The position numbers and the translations under genes were made by a program. A DNA stretch of 64,000 nucleotides. Source: an uncultured Lachnospiraceae bacterium. Its GTDB lineage: Bacteria > Bacillota > Clostridia > Lachnospirales > Lachnospiraceae. The notes below the pieces were generated by a model, which was not told the origin of the DNA, did no database searches, and saw only the letters and a list, made by a program, of their open reading frames with translations. The stretch is from contig CAMNTM010000006.1 in NCBI GenBank assembly GCA_946558465.1, positions 105,097 through 169,096 on the forward strand, in the 5' to 3' direction. Positions 1-8,721 of this stretch are shown here, in pieces (positions within the stretch are counted from its first letter, which is position 1; the number at the start of each line of letters is the position of its first letter).

Positions 1-1
1 G

Positions 2-856
2 TTTTATAGAAATGCCGGAGAGTGTAACCGTCTGGGAATTCCATTTGGAGTATACTGGTTTTCTTATGCCTATACGAGGCAGGGAGCCAGAAGAGAGGCA
101 GAGTACTGTGTTGATGCAATAAAGAATTATAAGGTTCAGTATCCGGTAGCATTTGATTTTGAAAATGCTTCTATTGATTATGCGAGAAGACATGGAGTTC
201 ATGCTACATCTGCACTGGTGACAGCATTGGCAGAAGAATTCTGCAAAAGAGTTGAAGAGCTGGGTTACTTTTCTATGTATTACAGTAATCATGATTTGCT
301 GAGACGCATGTTTTCTGATTCATTAAGAGATAAATATTCTCTGTGGTATGCGAGGTATGCGGATGCTTCAGGAATGGATAATATCGGAATGTGGCAGTTT
401 TCAGATAACGGGAGAGTTGCCGGAATAACAGGAAGTGTAGATTTAGATATAGCGTATTACGATTTTGCGGATGTTATAGCCAAGGCGGGTCTAAATCATC
501 TGAAAGAAGAAGTCATAACACCAAAGCCTCCGAGTCCGAAGCCAGAGGTAATAACATATACGGTGCGCCCTGGAGACAGTCTCAGCAGGATAGCAGCGAG
601 GTACGGGATTTCCTATCAGAGTCTTGCGTCCTATAATAATATTCAGAATGCAAATAGAATTTATCCGGGGCAGGTTATCAAGATACCGGCCGGAAATAAA
701 AAGCCGGCCGGCCGGTCGTATACGGTGCGCGCAGGTGATACTTTGTCGGGAATTGCAGCACGTTTTGGAACAACGGTTCAGGAGCTTATGAGAATTAACG
801 GAATCCAGAATGCAAACCGAATATATGTAGGCCAGGTAATCCGGTTATCTTCATAA
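2..856 (+). CDS. GH25-family lysozyme with two LysM repeats, 5' end cut by the window
   Basis: The reading frame is open from base 2, so the gene begins before the window. The visible part starts inside a glycosyl hydrolase family 25 (Chalaropsis-type muramidase) domain: GVYWFSYA, then YPVAFDFEN carrying the Asp-x-Glu acidic pair expected at the active site, then a typical end of the fold ([23 protein letters not shown]). Two LysM repeats follow a proline-rich linker (PKPPSPKPE): [17 protein letters not shown] and [17 protein letters not shown], each ending in an [15 protein letters not shown]-type half. The protein probably cleaves peptidoglycan and is held on the wall by LysM. Any signal peptide would be outside the window. 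A two-component system follows 75 nt downstream. Confidence 0.9.
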   Translation, partial: FYRNAGECNRLGIPFGVYWFSYAYTRQGARREAEYCVDAIKNYKVQYPVAFDFENASIDYARRHGVHATSALVTALAEEFCKRVEELGYFSMYYSNHDLLRRMFSDSLRDKYSLWYARYADASGMDNIGMWQFSDNGRVAGITGSVDLDIAYYDFADVIAKAGLNHLKEEVITPKPPSPKPEVITYTVRPGDSLSRIAARYGISYQSLASYNNIQNANRIYPGQVIKIPAGNKKPAGRSYTVRAGDTLSGIAARFGTTVQELMRINGIQNANRIYVGQVIRLSS

Positions 857-931
857 TATCTTAAGAAATTTCCGTCATGGGTCTTAAAAAATGTCTGCTA
901 TTCTTGTATAGTAGTAGGGAGGTGATTAAAA

Positions 932-1627
932 ATGGCAAATGTATTAATATGTGATGACGATAAGGAAATCGTGGAGGCGATAGAAATCTATCTCTCCCAG
1001 GAAGGCTATAATGTATTGAAGGCTTATGACGGAATGGAAGCGTTAAAGGTATTAAAGGAGCAGCATGTGGACCTTCTTGTGATTGATATTATGATGCCGA
1101 GACTCGACGGCATTCGCGCTACACTTAAGATCAGGGAAGAAAATAACATGCCGATTATCATTTTATCTGCGAAATCAGAGGATGCGGATAAGATATTGGG
1201 ATTGAATATAGGGGCAGATGATTATCTGACTAAGCCGTTTAACCCGCTGGAGCTGGTTGCCAGAGTGAAATCTCAGATGCGCAGGTATACACAGCTGGGC
1301 AGTACAGTAGACGCAAAGAACGAGGCGGTATATACTGTGGGCGGACTAGCCATTAATGATGATTTAAAAGAGGTTACGGTTGATGGTGAGACAGTGAGGC
1401 TGACTCCGATAGAATATAATATTTTATTACTTCTTGTTAAAAATCAGGGAAAAGTATTCTCTATTGATCAAATATACGAAAGTATCTGGAATGAAGATGC
1501 AATAGGTGTAGATAACACAGTGGCGGTGCATATCAGGCATATCCGGGAAAAGATAGAAATTAATCCGAAGGAGCCGAGATATCTTAAAGTAGTTTGGGGA
1601 GTCGGATATAAGATAGAGAAGCTTTAG
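932..1627 (+). CDS. OmpR/PhoB-family response regulator
   Basis: 231 residues. The N-terminal receiver has the acidic pocket (CDDD near residues 7-10), phospho-acceptor Asp52 in DIMMPRLDG, and the switch Lys in YLTKPFNPLELVARV. The C-terminal winged-helix domain (about 135-231) has the usual LTPIEYNILLLL and VHIRHIREKIE segments and ends VVWGVGYKIEKL. ATG at 932 follows a good ribosome site (GGGAGGTGAT). The gene is 12 nt from the histidine kinase that is its probable partner. The target promoters cannot be told from the sequence. Confidence 0.93.
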   Translation: MANVLICDDDKEIVEAIEIYLSQEGYNVLKAYDGMEALKVLKEQHVDLLVIDIMMPRLDGIRATLKIREENNMPIIILSAKSEDADKILGLNIGADDYLTKPFNPLELVARVKSQMRRYTQLGSTVDAKNEAVYTVGGLAINDDLKEVTVDGETVRLTPIEYNILLLLVKNQGKVFSIDQIYESIWNEDAIGVDNTVAVHIRHIREKIEINPKEPRYLKVVWGVGYKIEKL

Positions 1628-1639
1628 AAGGGAGTTAAG

Positions 1640-4249
1640 ATGAAACAAAAGTGGTATAAGACCAATCTGGCTAAGGCAGCGCTTATTATAGCTGCGCATG
1701 CAGCAGCAGTTGTAATGACTGCCAGTCTTCTTTGGATTGTATCTTATCCTGCAATCCAGGAGGAGCTGCTGGAGGGTGATCCGGCAGAGGAGTACAAGGA
1801 TACAGCAAATTTTGCAGATCAGATGTTGAATTATAGTATGCAGGCTGTTAATGGAATCAATGAAAAAAAATGGCTGGAAACAGATGGAGAATATGATCCG
1901 GATAAGCTTGTAGATATAGAGGAGTTTTCGAATACCGGAAAGATAACCGGCGAGTCTGAAAGTGGTTTGGCTTATCGTCTGGGTGATTTGGTTGAGTGGT
2001 ATCAGAGTGGGAATTATGAAATGTCATATAACGGGGAGGTGTATATAGACAGCGGCGAAGCATACAGCGGCACAGATGAATCGAAAATAATTGTGTGTGA
2101 GAAAACGGATGGGACATATTATTATTATACATTTAATGAGTTCAGCGCATTGATAAAAAATGGCGGCTTACATTTTATAGATGAGAATGAAGAAGCGGGA
2201 GCTTCTACGGACGAGATACTTTCTGATGTAAGAAAAGGATATGGATTTCCACAGTCCATGTTTCTGGGAATTGAGAACAGCGAAGGTATTAGGATATATT
2301 CGGACTGCTGGGTCTATGACGGTGTGCTTATTAAAGAAGAATGTAAGCCTGAAGGTACAGCAGGAATTATGGAGCTTGCGAATGAGAATTCCGACTGGAA
2401 CGGGAGACTAGATGAGGCTTATCAGATGGTGTATTCTGCAATAGAAACTGTCGGACACAGCTATGACACATACACAGATATTAACGCAGGGATAGAAGAG
2501 GGGGATACGAATTTCTCTTACATGTATGTAGATATGAGAGGAAAACATGTTTATACAAATAAGGCAGAATATGAAGCTTATGAGCATGTGGAAAGCAATA
2601 TTGAGAAAATGAAAGACAGCGGCAGATATATTATTGTAGCTCCTAAGCTCGTGGATATAGAAACCAATATGGATAAGGCAGATATTGCTTTATGGAGGGA
2701 TCAGATAAAATATTCAAGTGTTGATGAAGAAGAATTTTTGTTCGTAGCAGCAGTAGATACAAGTTATCCGATTCACGATGTATTCTATTCGGAAAATGAA
2801 CTGTATGATAAATATGGGAACAGTGCCCGCAGACAGGCGGTTTTAGGGGCAGCGGCAGGAATTTTGTTTATTATCAGTATTTTGTGGCTTACTGTAATTG
2901 CAGGGCGCAGTGCAAAGGATGAAGAGCTTCATTTGAATGGATTTGACAGGTGGAAAACAGAGCTTGCAGCAGCAGTGATCATTTTCGCATGGAGTATTCC
3001 GTTTATCTTCTGGCTGAGGTGTGGTATTACAGATTCATATATTGTGACACGAGGCATGCGGAAGTTTGCTCTGCAGGAGGTATATATAAACGATATTTTT
3101 CCTTATATTATAGTATCGTGTATATTTGTATGCTTTACATGCAGTATGTTTTTACTTGGTTTTTTAAGTCTGGTAAGAAGGATTAAGGCTGAAACGGTAT
3201 GGAAAAACAGTCTGCTTAGAAGTATGGGTGTATTCTTCAAATGTGTGCTGCAGAATATGAGCAGTATATGGAGAAGTATTCTGCTGTATGGAACATTCAT
3301 TATACTTCATTGGCTCTGTGTTCTCAGCATAGGTCATGTAGGTGAAGGAAGGGCATTGTTGATGCTGTTAGTAGAAGGCGCGGCATTTGTTTATCTGGTA
3401 TACAGGGCGATAGGAACAACCAGGATAGAAAAAGGAATTATGAAGATCTCCGGCGGTGAGGTGGATTATAAGGTTTCTACAGCGGGACTTCTGCCGGAGC
3501 ATCAAAGAATTGCGGAAAATATTAATTCTATTGGTGAAGGGCTAGATGCAGCGCTTGAGGAGAGTATAAAGAGCGAACGGCTGAAAACAGACCTGATTAC
3601 GAATGTGTCCCATGATATTAAGACACCGCTTACTTCTATTATAAATTATGTAGAGCTTTTGAAGCAGGAGAACTTTGACAATCCAAAGATTCAACGGTAT
3701 CTGGAAGTATTGGAAGCCAAATCCCAGAGGCTTAAAACATTGACGGAGGATGTAGTAGAGGCTTCGAAGATAAGCTCTGGAAACATTTCTTTGGAGTTTA
3801 TGAATATCAACCTGGTGGAAATGATACAGCAGACCAGTGGAGAGTTTGAAGAAAAGTTTAAGGAAAGAAGCCTGACAGAGGTTTTAAATCTTCCGGAGGA
3901 ATCCGTAGTTATCAGTGCAGACGGCAGACGTACATGGCGTATTTTAGAGAATATATACAACAATGCGGCAAAATACGCAATGGAAGGCACGAGAATCTAC
4001 GCAGACCTTGCGGTGAAGAACGAGAAAGCAAGCTTTAGTCTGAAAAATGTATCAGAACAGCCCTTGAATATTTCAGCAGATGAGCTGACAGAAAGATTTA
4101 TCCGGGGAGATATTTCCAGAAGTACAGAAGGCAGCGGTTTAGGACTGTCAATTGCCAAAACACTAACCCAGATGCAGGGAGGAGAATTCCAGCTGTATTT
4201 GGATGGAGATTTGTTTAAGGTGACGATAGAATTCAGCGTGGTGAATTGA
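1640..4249 (+). CDS. Large multi-spanning sensor histidine kinase
   Basis: 869 residues. One membrane segment near residues 12-33 is followed by a long extracytoplasmic region (about 35-395) that I do not recognise. Five more hydrophobic segments follow (near 397-420, 435-455, 485-510, 550-570, 575-595). The cytoplasmic kinase core comes next: HisKA with phospho-acceptor His658 in NVSHDIKTPLTSI, N box NIYNNAAKYA and G box GSGLGLSIAKTL. It should autophosphorylate and pass phosphate to the regulator just upstream, with which it is co-transcribed (AGGGAG ribosome site). The ligand is unknown. The stop lies 13 nt before REP-like palindrome 1. Confidence 0.92.
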   Translation: MKQKWYKTNLAKAALIIAAHAAAVVMTASLLWIVSYPAIQEELLEGDPAEEYKDTANFADQMLNYSMQAVNGINEKKWLETDGEYDPDKLVDIEEFSNTGKITGESESGLAYRLGDLVEWYQSGNYEMSYNGEVYIDSGEAYSGTDESKIIVCEKTDGTYYYYTFNEFSALIKNGGLHFIDENEEAGASTDEILSDVRKGYGFPQSMFLGIENSEGIRIYSDCWVYDGVLIKEECKPEGTAGIMELANENSDWNGRLDEAYQMVYSAIETVGHSYDTYTDINAGIEEGDTNFSYMYVDMRGKHVYTNKAEYEAYEHVESNIEKMKDSGRYIIVAPKLVDIETNMDKADIALWRDQIKYSSVDEEEFLFVAAVDTSYPIHDVFYSENELYDKYGNSARRQAVLGAAAGILFIISILWLTVIAGRSAKDEELHLNGFDRWKTELAAAVIIFAWSIPFIFWLRCGITDSYIVTRGMRKFALQEVYINDIFPYIIVSCIFVCFTCSMFLLGFLSLVRRIKAETVWKNSLLRSMGVFFKCVLQNMSSIWRSILLYGTFIILHWLCVLSIGHVGEGRALLMLLVEGAAFVYLVYRAIGTTRIEKGIMKISGGEVDYKVSTAGLLPEHQRIAENINSIGEGLDAALEESIKSERLKTDLITNVSHDIKTPLTSIINYVELLKQENFDNPKIQRYLEVLEAKSQRLKTLTEDVVEASKISSGNISLEFMNINLVEMIQQTSGEFEEKFKERSLTEVLNLPEESVVISADGRRTWRILENIYNNAAKYAMEGTRIYADLAVKNEKASFSLKNVSEQPLNISADELTERFIRGDISRSTEGSGLGLSIAKTLTQMQGGEFQLYLDGDLFKVTIEFSVVN

Positions 4250-4262
4250 GTGAATTGTAGTT

Positions 4263-4296
4263 GGGGACGGGGTAAAACGAGTTTTACCCCGTCCCC
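4263..4296. repeat. REP-like palindrome 1
   Basis: 12-nt arms GGGGACGGGGTA / TACCCCGTCCCC around the 10-nt loop AAACGAGTTT. Pairing extends to a perfect 19-bp stem (4260-4278 with 4281-4299), the most symmetric copy in the window. It fills the gap between two convergent genes, and its right flank touches the stop codon of the minus-strand gene (4300-4302). It probably serves both genes as a 3' hairpin. Confidence 0.95.
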
Positions 4297-4299
4297 AAC

Positions 4300-6747
4300 T
4301 CATTTAGAATACCCTACGTACGTATTTCCGCTTCCTTGTGTCATACTGTCCATCTGTGAATAAGGTACACTGAGCCGTTCGCCGCTGGAAGTAACGATAT
4401 AGTTTATTGTTGAATTACTGTAGCCTGTGAGTATGACAGTGTCCTGCGTATCTAGCATTGCAATAATCGGAATATTCTGATTTATTATATACAATAATTG
4501 TTCAGCAGTACATCCTGTTAAGTCTATGCTTCTTCCATTAGAAAATGAGTCCATAACCTCAGACGGTGATTTGCCGTCATTAAGCTGAACGCGTATTCCT
4601 TCGATTTCTCCGTCTTTGCCGGCGATATTATACCGGAGGTCACGATTTCCGCGCTCCCAGATATATGCTTGATGTGCGGATACTACAACACCGTTGCATT
4701 CATCTGCTTCCTGGATTGCTATTCCTGCATTGTTGTAAATACCCTTTAGCTCACCTAAAGCGTACATATAGCATTTATGGTCGTCATTTGTTTCGCTGTC
4801 AAATGATATGACGGCAGGATTTTCAAAGAGAACCTGTTTGGGCTTTAGCAGCTTAGGTTCTTTGTCCGATATTCCGTCGGAATAAGTAATTCTTACCTGA
4901 CTTTCCTTTAAATCAGTAATATAAGCTTCTACAAATATATTGTTTTGTTTTTCCTCTTCGTTATTTGTAATGTAGTCCTCTGCTGCAGCTGTATAAGTAG
5001 TGCCAGATTTTGTGGCACGATTCAGAGTAATCATATTTGTTTCAAATTCAGCATTTAAAATATAGAGGCCATTCTGCTCATATGTTTTCACTGTTTTTCC
5101 GTTTTCATCTTCAATTTCAATCTTGTACATTGGGATTGCCGGCTGGCCGGAGGCAGTGGTTCCAATATCTTCTTTACGGGCGGTTCCATAGACAAAATCA
5201 TTCTTTATAAAGCCTAAAGGCTGCAGCGTCTCGGTATCTCCGGATTCTACGGTGTGTTTGTCGCCGGTGTTGAAATTTTTGACGATAATCTGCTCTTTAT
5301 CTGAAATCTTAACCTGATAAGCGGCAATATGTCCATCCTCAGAGACGACATATTGATGTTCGGAAAGCCCGGAGGCAATTTTACTCATTTGTCTTCTTTT
5401 TACATTAATTTCATATAATGTGTTATCCGTGAGAATATACATCATATCTCTGTCAGCACTGTAATACATCAGCCTGCCAAGCTCGTATTCGGTTCTTTTG
5501 TATGATTGGCGGCTGGATATGAAGACCTTTTCTTCGACAGAGTTCTGCCTGATGTTATAATAATAGACAGCTACACCTACTTCTCCTTCATGTTCTCCTC
5601 GGTTCATGTAACCATAGACAGCAAATATCGTATTCCCGTCATCGTCCATATCGAGAAGCTTTATATCATGTTCAGAATATAGGTTGCGTGAATCTGTATT
5701 TTCTGCATCGGCAAAGCTGAATACGAGGGAGATCTCATCTGAATCTTTATTATAATTCCATAACTCTTTTGCCTGTATAAAAGAAACTGTAGTTTCCTTC
5801 TTGTTTGTCATATAAGAGACGGCCGGGTCTGTGATTCCCAATATGATACCCTTTCCGTTCAGGATATGCTTGGAGGCATTGAATACCTGGTCCATTGTAC
5901 GGTCGTAATCCAGCAGGTAGGAGGCGCCGTTGTCTGCTGTATGTCTAACTCTGAAGAATTCCCGGACATTGTAGAGATCTTCTTCGTTTTCCTCTCCTTT
6001 ACAGCGTACGCGGTATTCGATTAATACAGATGTGTAGGTACTGTTTATTTCCTTAATGCTCCAGCGTTCAGTGCCTTCCACCTGAGGAGATAAGCTGCCC
6101 CAGGTAACATGATCATAATCGGAATTGATTGTGACGTGATAAAGGGTCGTGTTATCACCCTTTTCATTAGGCTCAATGGCCCTTCCTATACCGGTGTCCT
6201 CAGCTTTTTTTAAAGCATTCTCATGGAAATCTCGAATATAATCCAGGCATTTTTCTGCATTGGTAAAAGCAGCATCCTTAATACGTGTATACATATACAC
6301 AATTTGTTCGTCGTCAAGTTCCAAAGTAATCTTAAGAACGCGTTCTTCCGTAAGAAGTCCCTCTTCGTTAAATGTCAGCAGTACATTTTCTTCAGGCTCC
6401 TTCAGCTTGTATTCAAAGAGCTGTTCCTTTCCGTCCAGAGAATATACGGCATAAGTGAGGCTGCGGATAAAATTGTCGTAGGCGTTCAGGTTTAGAGAAA
6501 GCTGCTGATTGACAACTGGGGTGACCATATCGCGGACAGCCGGAATATCCATTTCATATTTGTACGCAGGAAGTGTATTTATTGTATAGCCCGCACACGA
6601 AAACGAGACCTGAGGCCGTGAAGCGGTCCCCATGTCTGCAGTCATATTATTATTTTCTTTATTTGTTGTATAGCTGAAAAAAAGTATTGCAAAAATAAAA
6701 ACTGATGCCAGTATTCCAGCCTCAATCAGGCGTTTTTTCCATTTCAT
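4300..6747 (-). CDS. Membrane-anchored protein of unknown function with a C39-like tail
   Basis: 815 residues, not recognised as a named family. One N-terminal membrane segment (about residues 10-28: ILASVFIFAILFFSYTT) is followed by a large, probably extracytoplasmic region. Its repeating short beta-like stretches (for example MMYILTDNTLYEI, DFVYGTARKE) resemble a beta-propeller. The last 90 residues (TAEQLLYIINQNIPIIAM ... TVILTGYSNSTINYIV) resemble the C-terminal half of C39-type peptidase-like domains, but no catalytic Cys/His pair is evident. The start codon overlaps the stop of the upstream methyltransferase gene by one base (TAATG), and AAGGGGA lies inside that gene's end, so the two are translationally coupled. 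Confidence 0.75.
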   Translation of the reverse strand: MKWKKRLIEAGILASVFIFAILFFSYTTNKENNNMTADMGTASRPQVSFSCAGYTINTLPAYKYEMDIPAVRDMVTPVVNQQLSLNLNAYDNFIRSLTYAVYSLDGKEQLFEYKLKEPEENVLLTFNEEGLLTEERVLKITLELDDEQIVYMYTRIKDAAFTNAEKCLDYIRDFHENALKKAEDTGIGRAIEPNEKGDNTTLYHVTINSDYDHVTWGSLSPQVEGTERWSIKEINSTYTSVLIEYRVRCKGEENEEDLYNVREFFRVRHTADNGASYLLDYDRTMDQVFNASKHILNGKGIILGITDPAVSYMTNKKETTVSFIQAKELWNYNKDSDEISLVFSFADAENTDSRNLYSEHDIKLLDMDDDGNTIFAVYGYMNRGEHEGEVGVAVYYYNIRQNSVEEKVFISSRQSYKRTEYELGRLMYYSADRDMMYILTDNTLYEINVKRRQMSKIASGLSEHQYVVSEDGHIAAYQVKISDKEQIIVKNFNTGDKHTVESGDTETLQPLGFIKNDFVYGTARKEDIGTTASGQPAIPMYKIEIEDENGKTVKTYEQNGLYILNAEFETNMITLNRATKSGTTYTAAAEDYITNNEEEKQNNIFVEAYITDLKESQVRITYSDGISDKEPKLLKPKQVLFENPAVISFDSETNDDHKCYMYALGELKGIYNNAGIAIQEADECNGVVVSAHQAYIWERGNRDLRYNIAGKDGEIEGIRVQLNDGKSPSEVMDSFSNGRSIDLTGCTAEQLLYIINQNIPIIAMLDTQDTVILTGYSNSTINYIVTSSGERLSVPYSQMDSMTQGSGNTYVGYSK

Positions 6748-7898
6748 TAAAAATCCCCTTGTGCTTTGAGTAACGATTTAAGCGCCGGCGATACGTGAAG
6801 AAGCTCTTCACATGCCTGAAGCTGTTGTATATTATCCGCTCTTTTTCCGGTTCTGACTGCACGTATAAGAATGTTTTTTGGTGTATGTTCCATGTCGATA
6901 AATTCCAAAAGCTGAACACGATAGCCGGCCTGTTCAAGATATTCTGCCCGAAGGGCATCTGTTACAAGCGCCGCCAGTCGTTCTTTAATAAGACCATATT
7001 TCAGTATCGGCTTTAATAAATCACTTTTTATCTGCTGATTCAGTTCATGCTGGCAGCATGGAACAGATAAAATTACATTTGTTTTCCAGCCGACAGCTTT
7101 TGCCAATGCAAAATCTGTAGCAGTATCACATGCATGAAGTGTAATAACCATATCGACGTGATCTGCACCTGTATAGCCGGCAATATTACCCTCTGTAAAT
7201 GTCAGCCCTTTGTAGTTATATTTTTGGCTTAAGGCGTTGCATTTCCGGATAACATCGCTTTTTAAATCAAGCCCGATAATGCGGGCATTATAATCCTTTA
7301 ATATGTTCAAATAATAATATACGGCAAAGGTAAGATAGGATTTTCCGCAGCCAAAATCCAGAATGGTCAGCTCTTTATCTTTTGGAAGCTCTGGGAGAAT
7401 ATCCTCGACAAATTCCAGAAAACGATTGATTTGCCGGAATTTGTCAGATTTTGCATGAATTATCTGTCCATCCTCTGTCATAACTCCTAAGTCTAGGAGA
7501 AAAGGCACTGGAATACCTTCCTCAAGGATATAGTTCTTCTTCCGGTTATGAGTAAAAGCCGCAGGTTTTTTGGAAGAAGACTGTATCCGCCTCTTGACGG
7601 TAACTTTTCCCTTTTTACTTACAAGAACTGTATAGGAAAAGTCTGCCGTCTCCAGCTGCAGCTGCCTCATGTTGTGCATATATTCTGCAAGCTTTAAAGA
7701 AGCATCAGCAGCAGATAGATTTTCGTGAAAAGCCTGGTTATTGCGGAATTTTTCTATTTGAAATAAAAGCCTTTCCCCTTTTAAGACAGGGCGGACCTTG
7801 ACTTTTGAGGCAGTATTTTTATCCCGTGGACTGCTGAGTACTGCCGATAAAAAATCGCTGTTCAAATTTTCCTGTAGTAATATTTTTAATTCATTCAT
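6747..7898 (-). CDS. SAM-dependent methyltransferase (Methyltransf_32-like)
   Basis: 383 residues. A Rossmann methyltransferase core occupies the second half: motif I ILDFGCGKSYLTFA (near residue 175), acidic loop GLDLKSDVI, then VDMVITLHACDTATD and the SVPCCQHELNQQ signature seen in Methyltransf_32 proteins. Residues 1-150 are an extension of unknown role. The substrate is unknown; RNA or protein is plausible. No convincing ribosome site precedes ATG 7898, and a promoter ending about 10 nt upstream (7908-7936) would make the message nearly leaderless. No later start has better support. Confidence 0.82.
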   Translation of the reverse strand: MNELKILLQENLNSDFLSAVLSSPRDKNTASKVKVRPVLKGERLLFQIEKFRNNQAFHENLSAADASLKLAEYMHNMRQLQLETADFSYTVLVSKKGKVTVKRRIQSSSKKPAAFTHNRKKNYILEEGIPVPFLLDLGVMTEDGQIIHAKSDKFRQINRFLEFVEDILPELPKDKELTILDFGCGKSYLTFAVYYYLNILKDYNARIIGLDLKSDVIRKCNALSQKYNYKGLTFTEGNIAGYTGADHVDMVITLHACDTATDFALAKAVGWKTNVILSVPCCQHELNQQIKSDLLKPILKYGLIKERLAALVTDALRAEYLEQAGYRVQLLEFIDMEHTPKNILIRAVRTGKRADNIQQLQACEELLHVSPALKSLLKAQGDF

Positions 7899-7907
7899 AA
7901 TATGTAC

Positions 7908-7936
7908 ATTGTAATGTTTTTTAGAAGAGAACGCAA
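7908..7936 (-). promoter_or_regulatory. Predicted sigma-A promoter of the methyltransferase gene
   Basis: On the minus strand this reads TTGCGT-N17-TACAAT. The -35 box begins one or two bases from REP-like palindrome 2, and the start codon is only about 10 nt past the -10 box. Prediction from sequence only. Confidence 0.45.
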
Positions 7937-7938
7937 GT

Positions 7939-7972
7939 GGGGACGGGGTAAAATTAAAAATACCCCGTCCCC
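7939..7972 (+). repeat. REP-like palindrome 2
   Basis: Perfect 12-nt arms with loop AAATTAAAAA. It sits 4 nt beyond the stop codon of the queT-like gene (minus strand) and just upstream of the methyltransferase promoter, separating the two transcription units. Confidence 0.95.
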
Positions 7973-7976
7973 ATCC

Positions 7977-8471
7977 CTAATTTAGTGAAGGTCGAAATAC
8001 GATGTTTTTATATTTGCGCAATGCATAATATACTGTCAATCCAAGTACCCCGCAGGATAGAATCTCTCCGATACCGACGGTGAGCATCATAAGCGGAATG
8101 GGCAGTGCGGCTCCGTAGCCGAAACGCAGTACAAATGGAACGATGATTGTGTTTGCGGTAACAGGGGGAACCGGCGCCAAGAAAAAATTCTTTTCTCGCA
8201 GTGTATAGGTGAAGAATGCGCCGATAAGAGTAGCAAGACTTCCGAAGATTATATCTGGAAGGATAGCACCGCCGAGGATGTTTCCGATCAGGCAGCCGAT
8301 AAAAAGTCCGGGAACTGCGGCCGGGGTGAATACAGGAAGAATTGTGAGGGCTTCTGCGATTCTTATCTGTATTTCGCCGAAAGAAAAAGGTGCGAATACA
8401 TAGGTGAGTACTACATAGATAGCGGCAATCATAGCAGCTTGGGTTAAAAAAGTGATGTTTTTGTTTTTCAT
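7977..8471 (-). CDS. queT: QueT-type queuosine-precursor transporter, ECF S component
   Basis: 164 residues from the ATG at 8471, chosen because AAAGGAG lies at the right distance; a longer upstream frame lacks a ribosome site and would run into the structured leader. Nearly all the protein is hydrophobic, with about five or six membrane segments. The conserved FGEIQIRIAEALTILP motif of the QueT family is present near residue 35. Such S components bind preQ1 or a related 7-deazaguanine and work with a shared ECF energy module, which is not encoded nearby. The structured leader upstream fits riboswitch control. Confidence 0.88.
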   Translation of the reverse strand: MKNKNITFLTQAAMIAAIYVVLTYVFAPFSFGEIQIRIAEALTILPVFTPAAVPGLFIGCLIGNILGGAILPDIIFGSLATLIGAFFTYTLREKNFFLAPVPPVTANTIIVPFVLRFGYGAALPIPLMMLTVGIGEILSCGVLGLTVYYALRKYKNIVFRPSLN

Positions 8472-8479
8472 GATTTTAA

Positions 8480-8590
8480 TCTCCTTTAGTTTTGTTTTAC
8501 GTGTGGAAGGTCTCGAACACACGATTCATTTAACGCCGGGAATCGGCGGCAGACCCTGACAGACCTTATTTTTGAGGGCCTTTAACGATT
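8480..8590 (-). promoter_or_regulatory. Structured leader of queT, candidate preQ1-class riboswitch
   Basis: Read on the minus strand, the leader contains hairpin CGCCG/CGGCG (8534-8548) and hairpin CGTGTG/CACACG (8500-8523). The loop of the second hairpin holds a 7-nt segment (8507-8513) fully complementary to an upstream segment (8561-8567), so an H-type pseudoknot can form. The ribosome site follows shortly after. Genes of the queT family are known targets of preQ1 riboswitches, some built on pseudoknots. I could not match a named class with confidence. Confidence 0.5.
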
Positions 8591-8593
8591 GGT

Positions 8594-8623
8594 AGTATAG
8601 CATAAAGTGGGAGGAAAATGCAA
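8594..8623 (-). promoter_or_regulatory. Predicted promoter of queT
   Basis: On the minus strand this reads TTGCAT-N18-TATACT, which would start the transcript near 8587 and include the whole structured leader. Confidence 0.45.
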
Positions 8624-8678
8624 GCTGTATCCATTTCTGCAATTCCGGGAGCTTAGTAATATATGGTTTTAATGAATT

Positions 8679-8712
8679 GGGGACGGGGTATTTCTCATTT
8701 TACCCCGTCCCC
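8679..8712 (-). repeat. REP-like palindrome 3
   Basis: Perfect 12-nt arms, loop in the reverse orientation (TTTCTCATTT). Flanks extend the stem to 17 bp (8674-8690 with 8701-8717). It lies 4 nt beyond the stop of the aldo/keto reductase gene. Confidence 0.95.
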
Positions 8713-8721
8713 AATTCGTTA

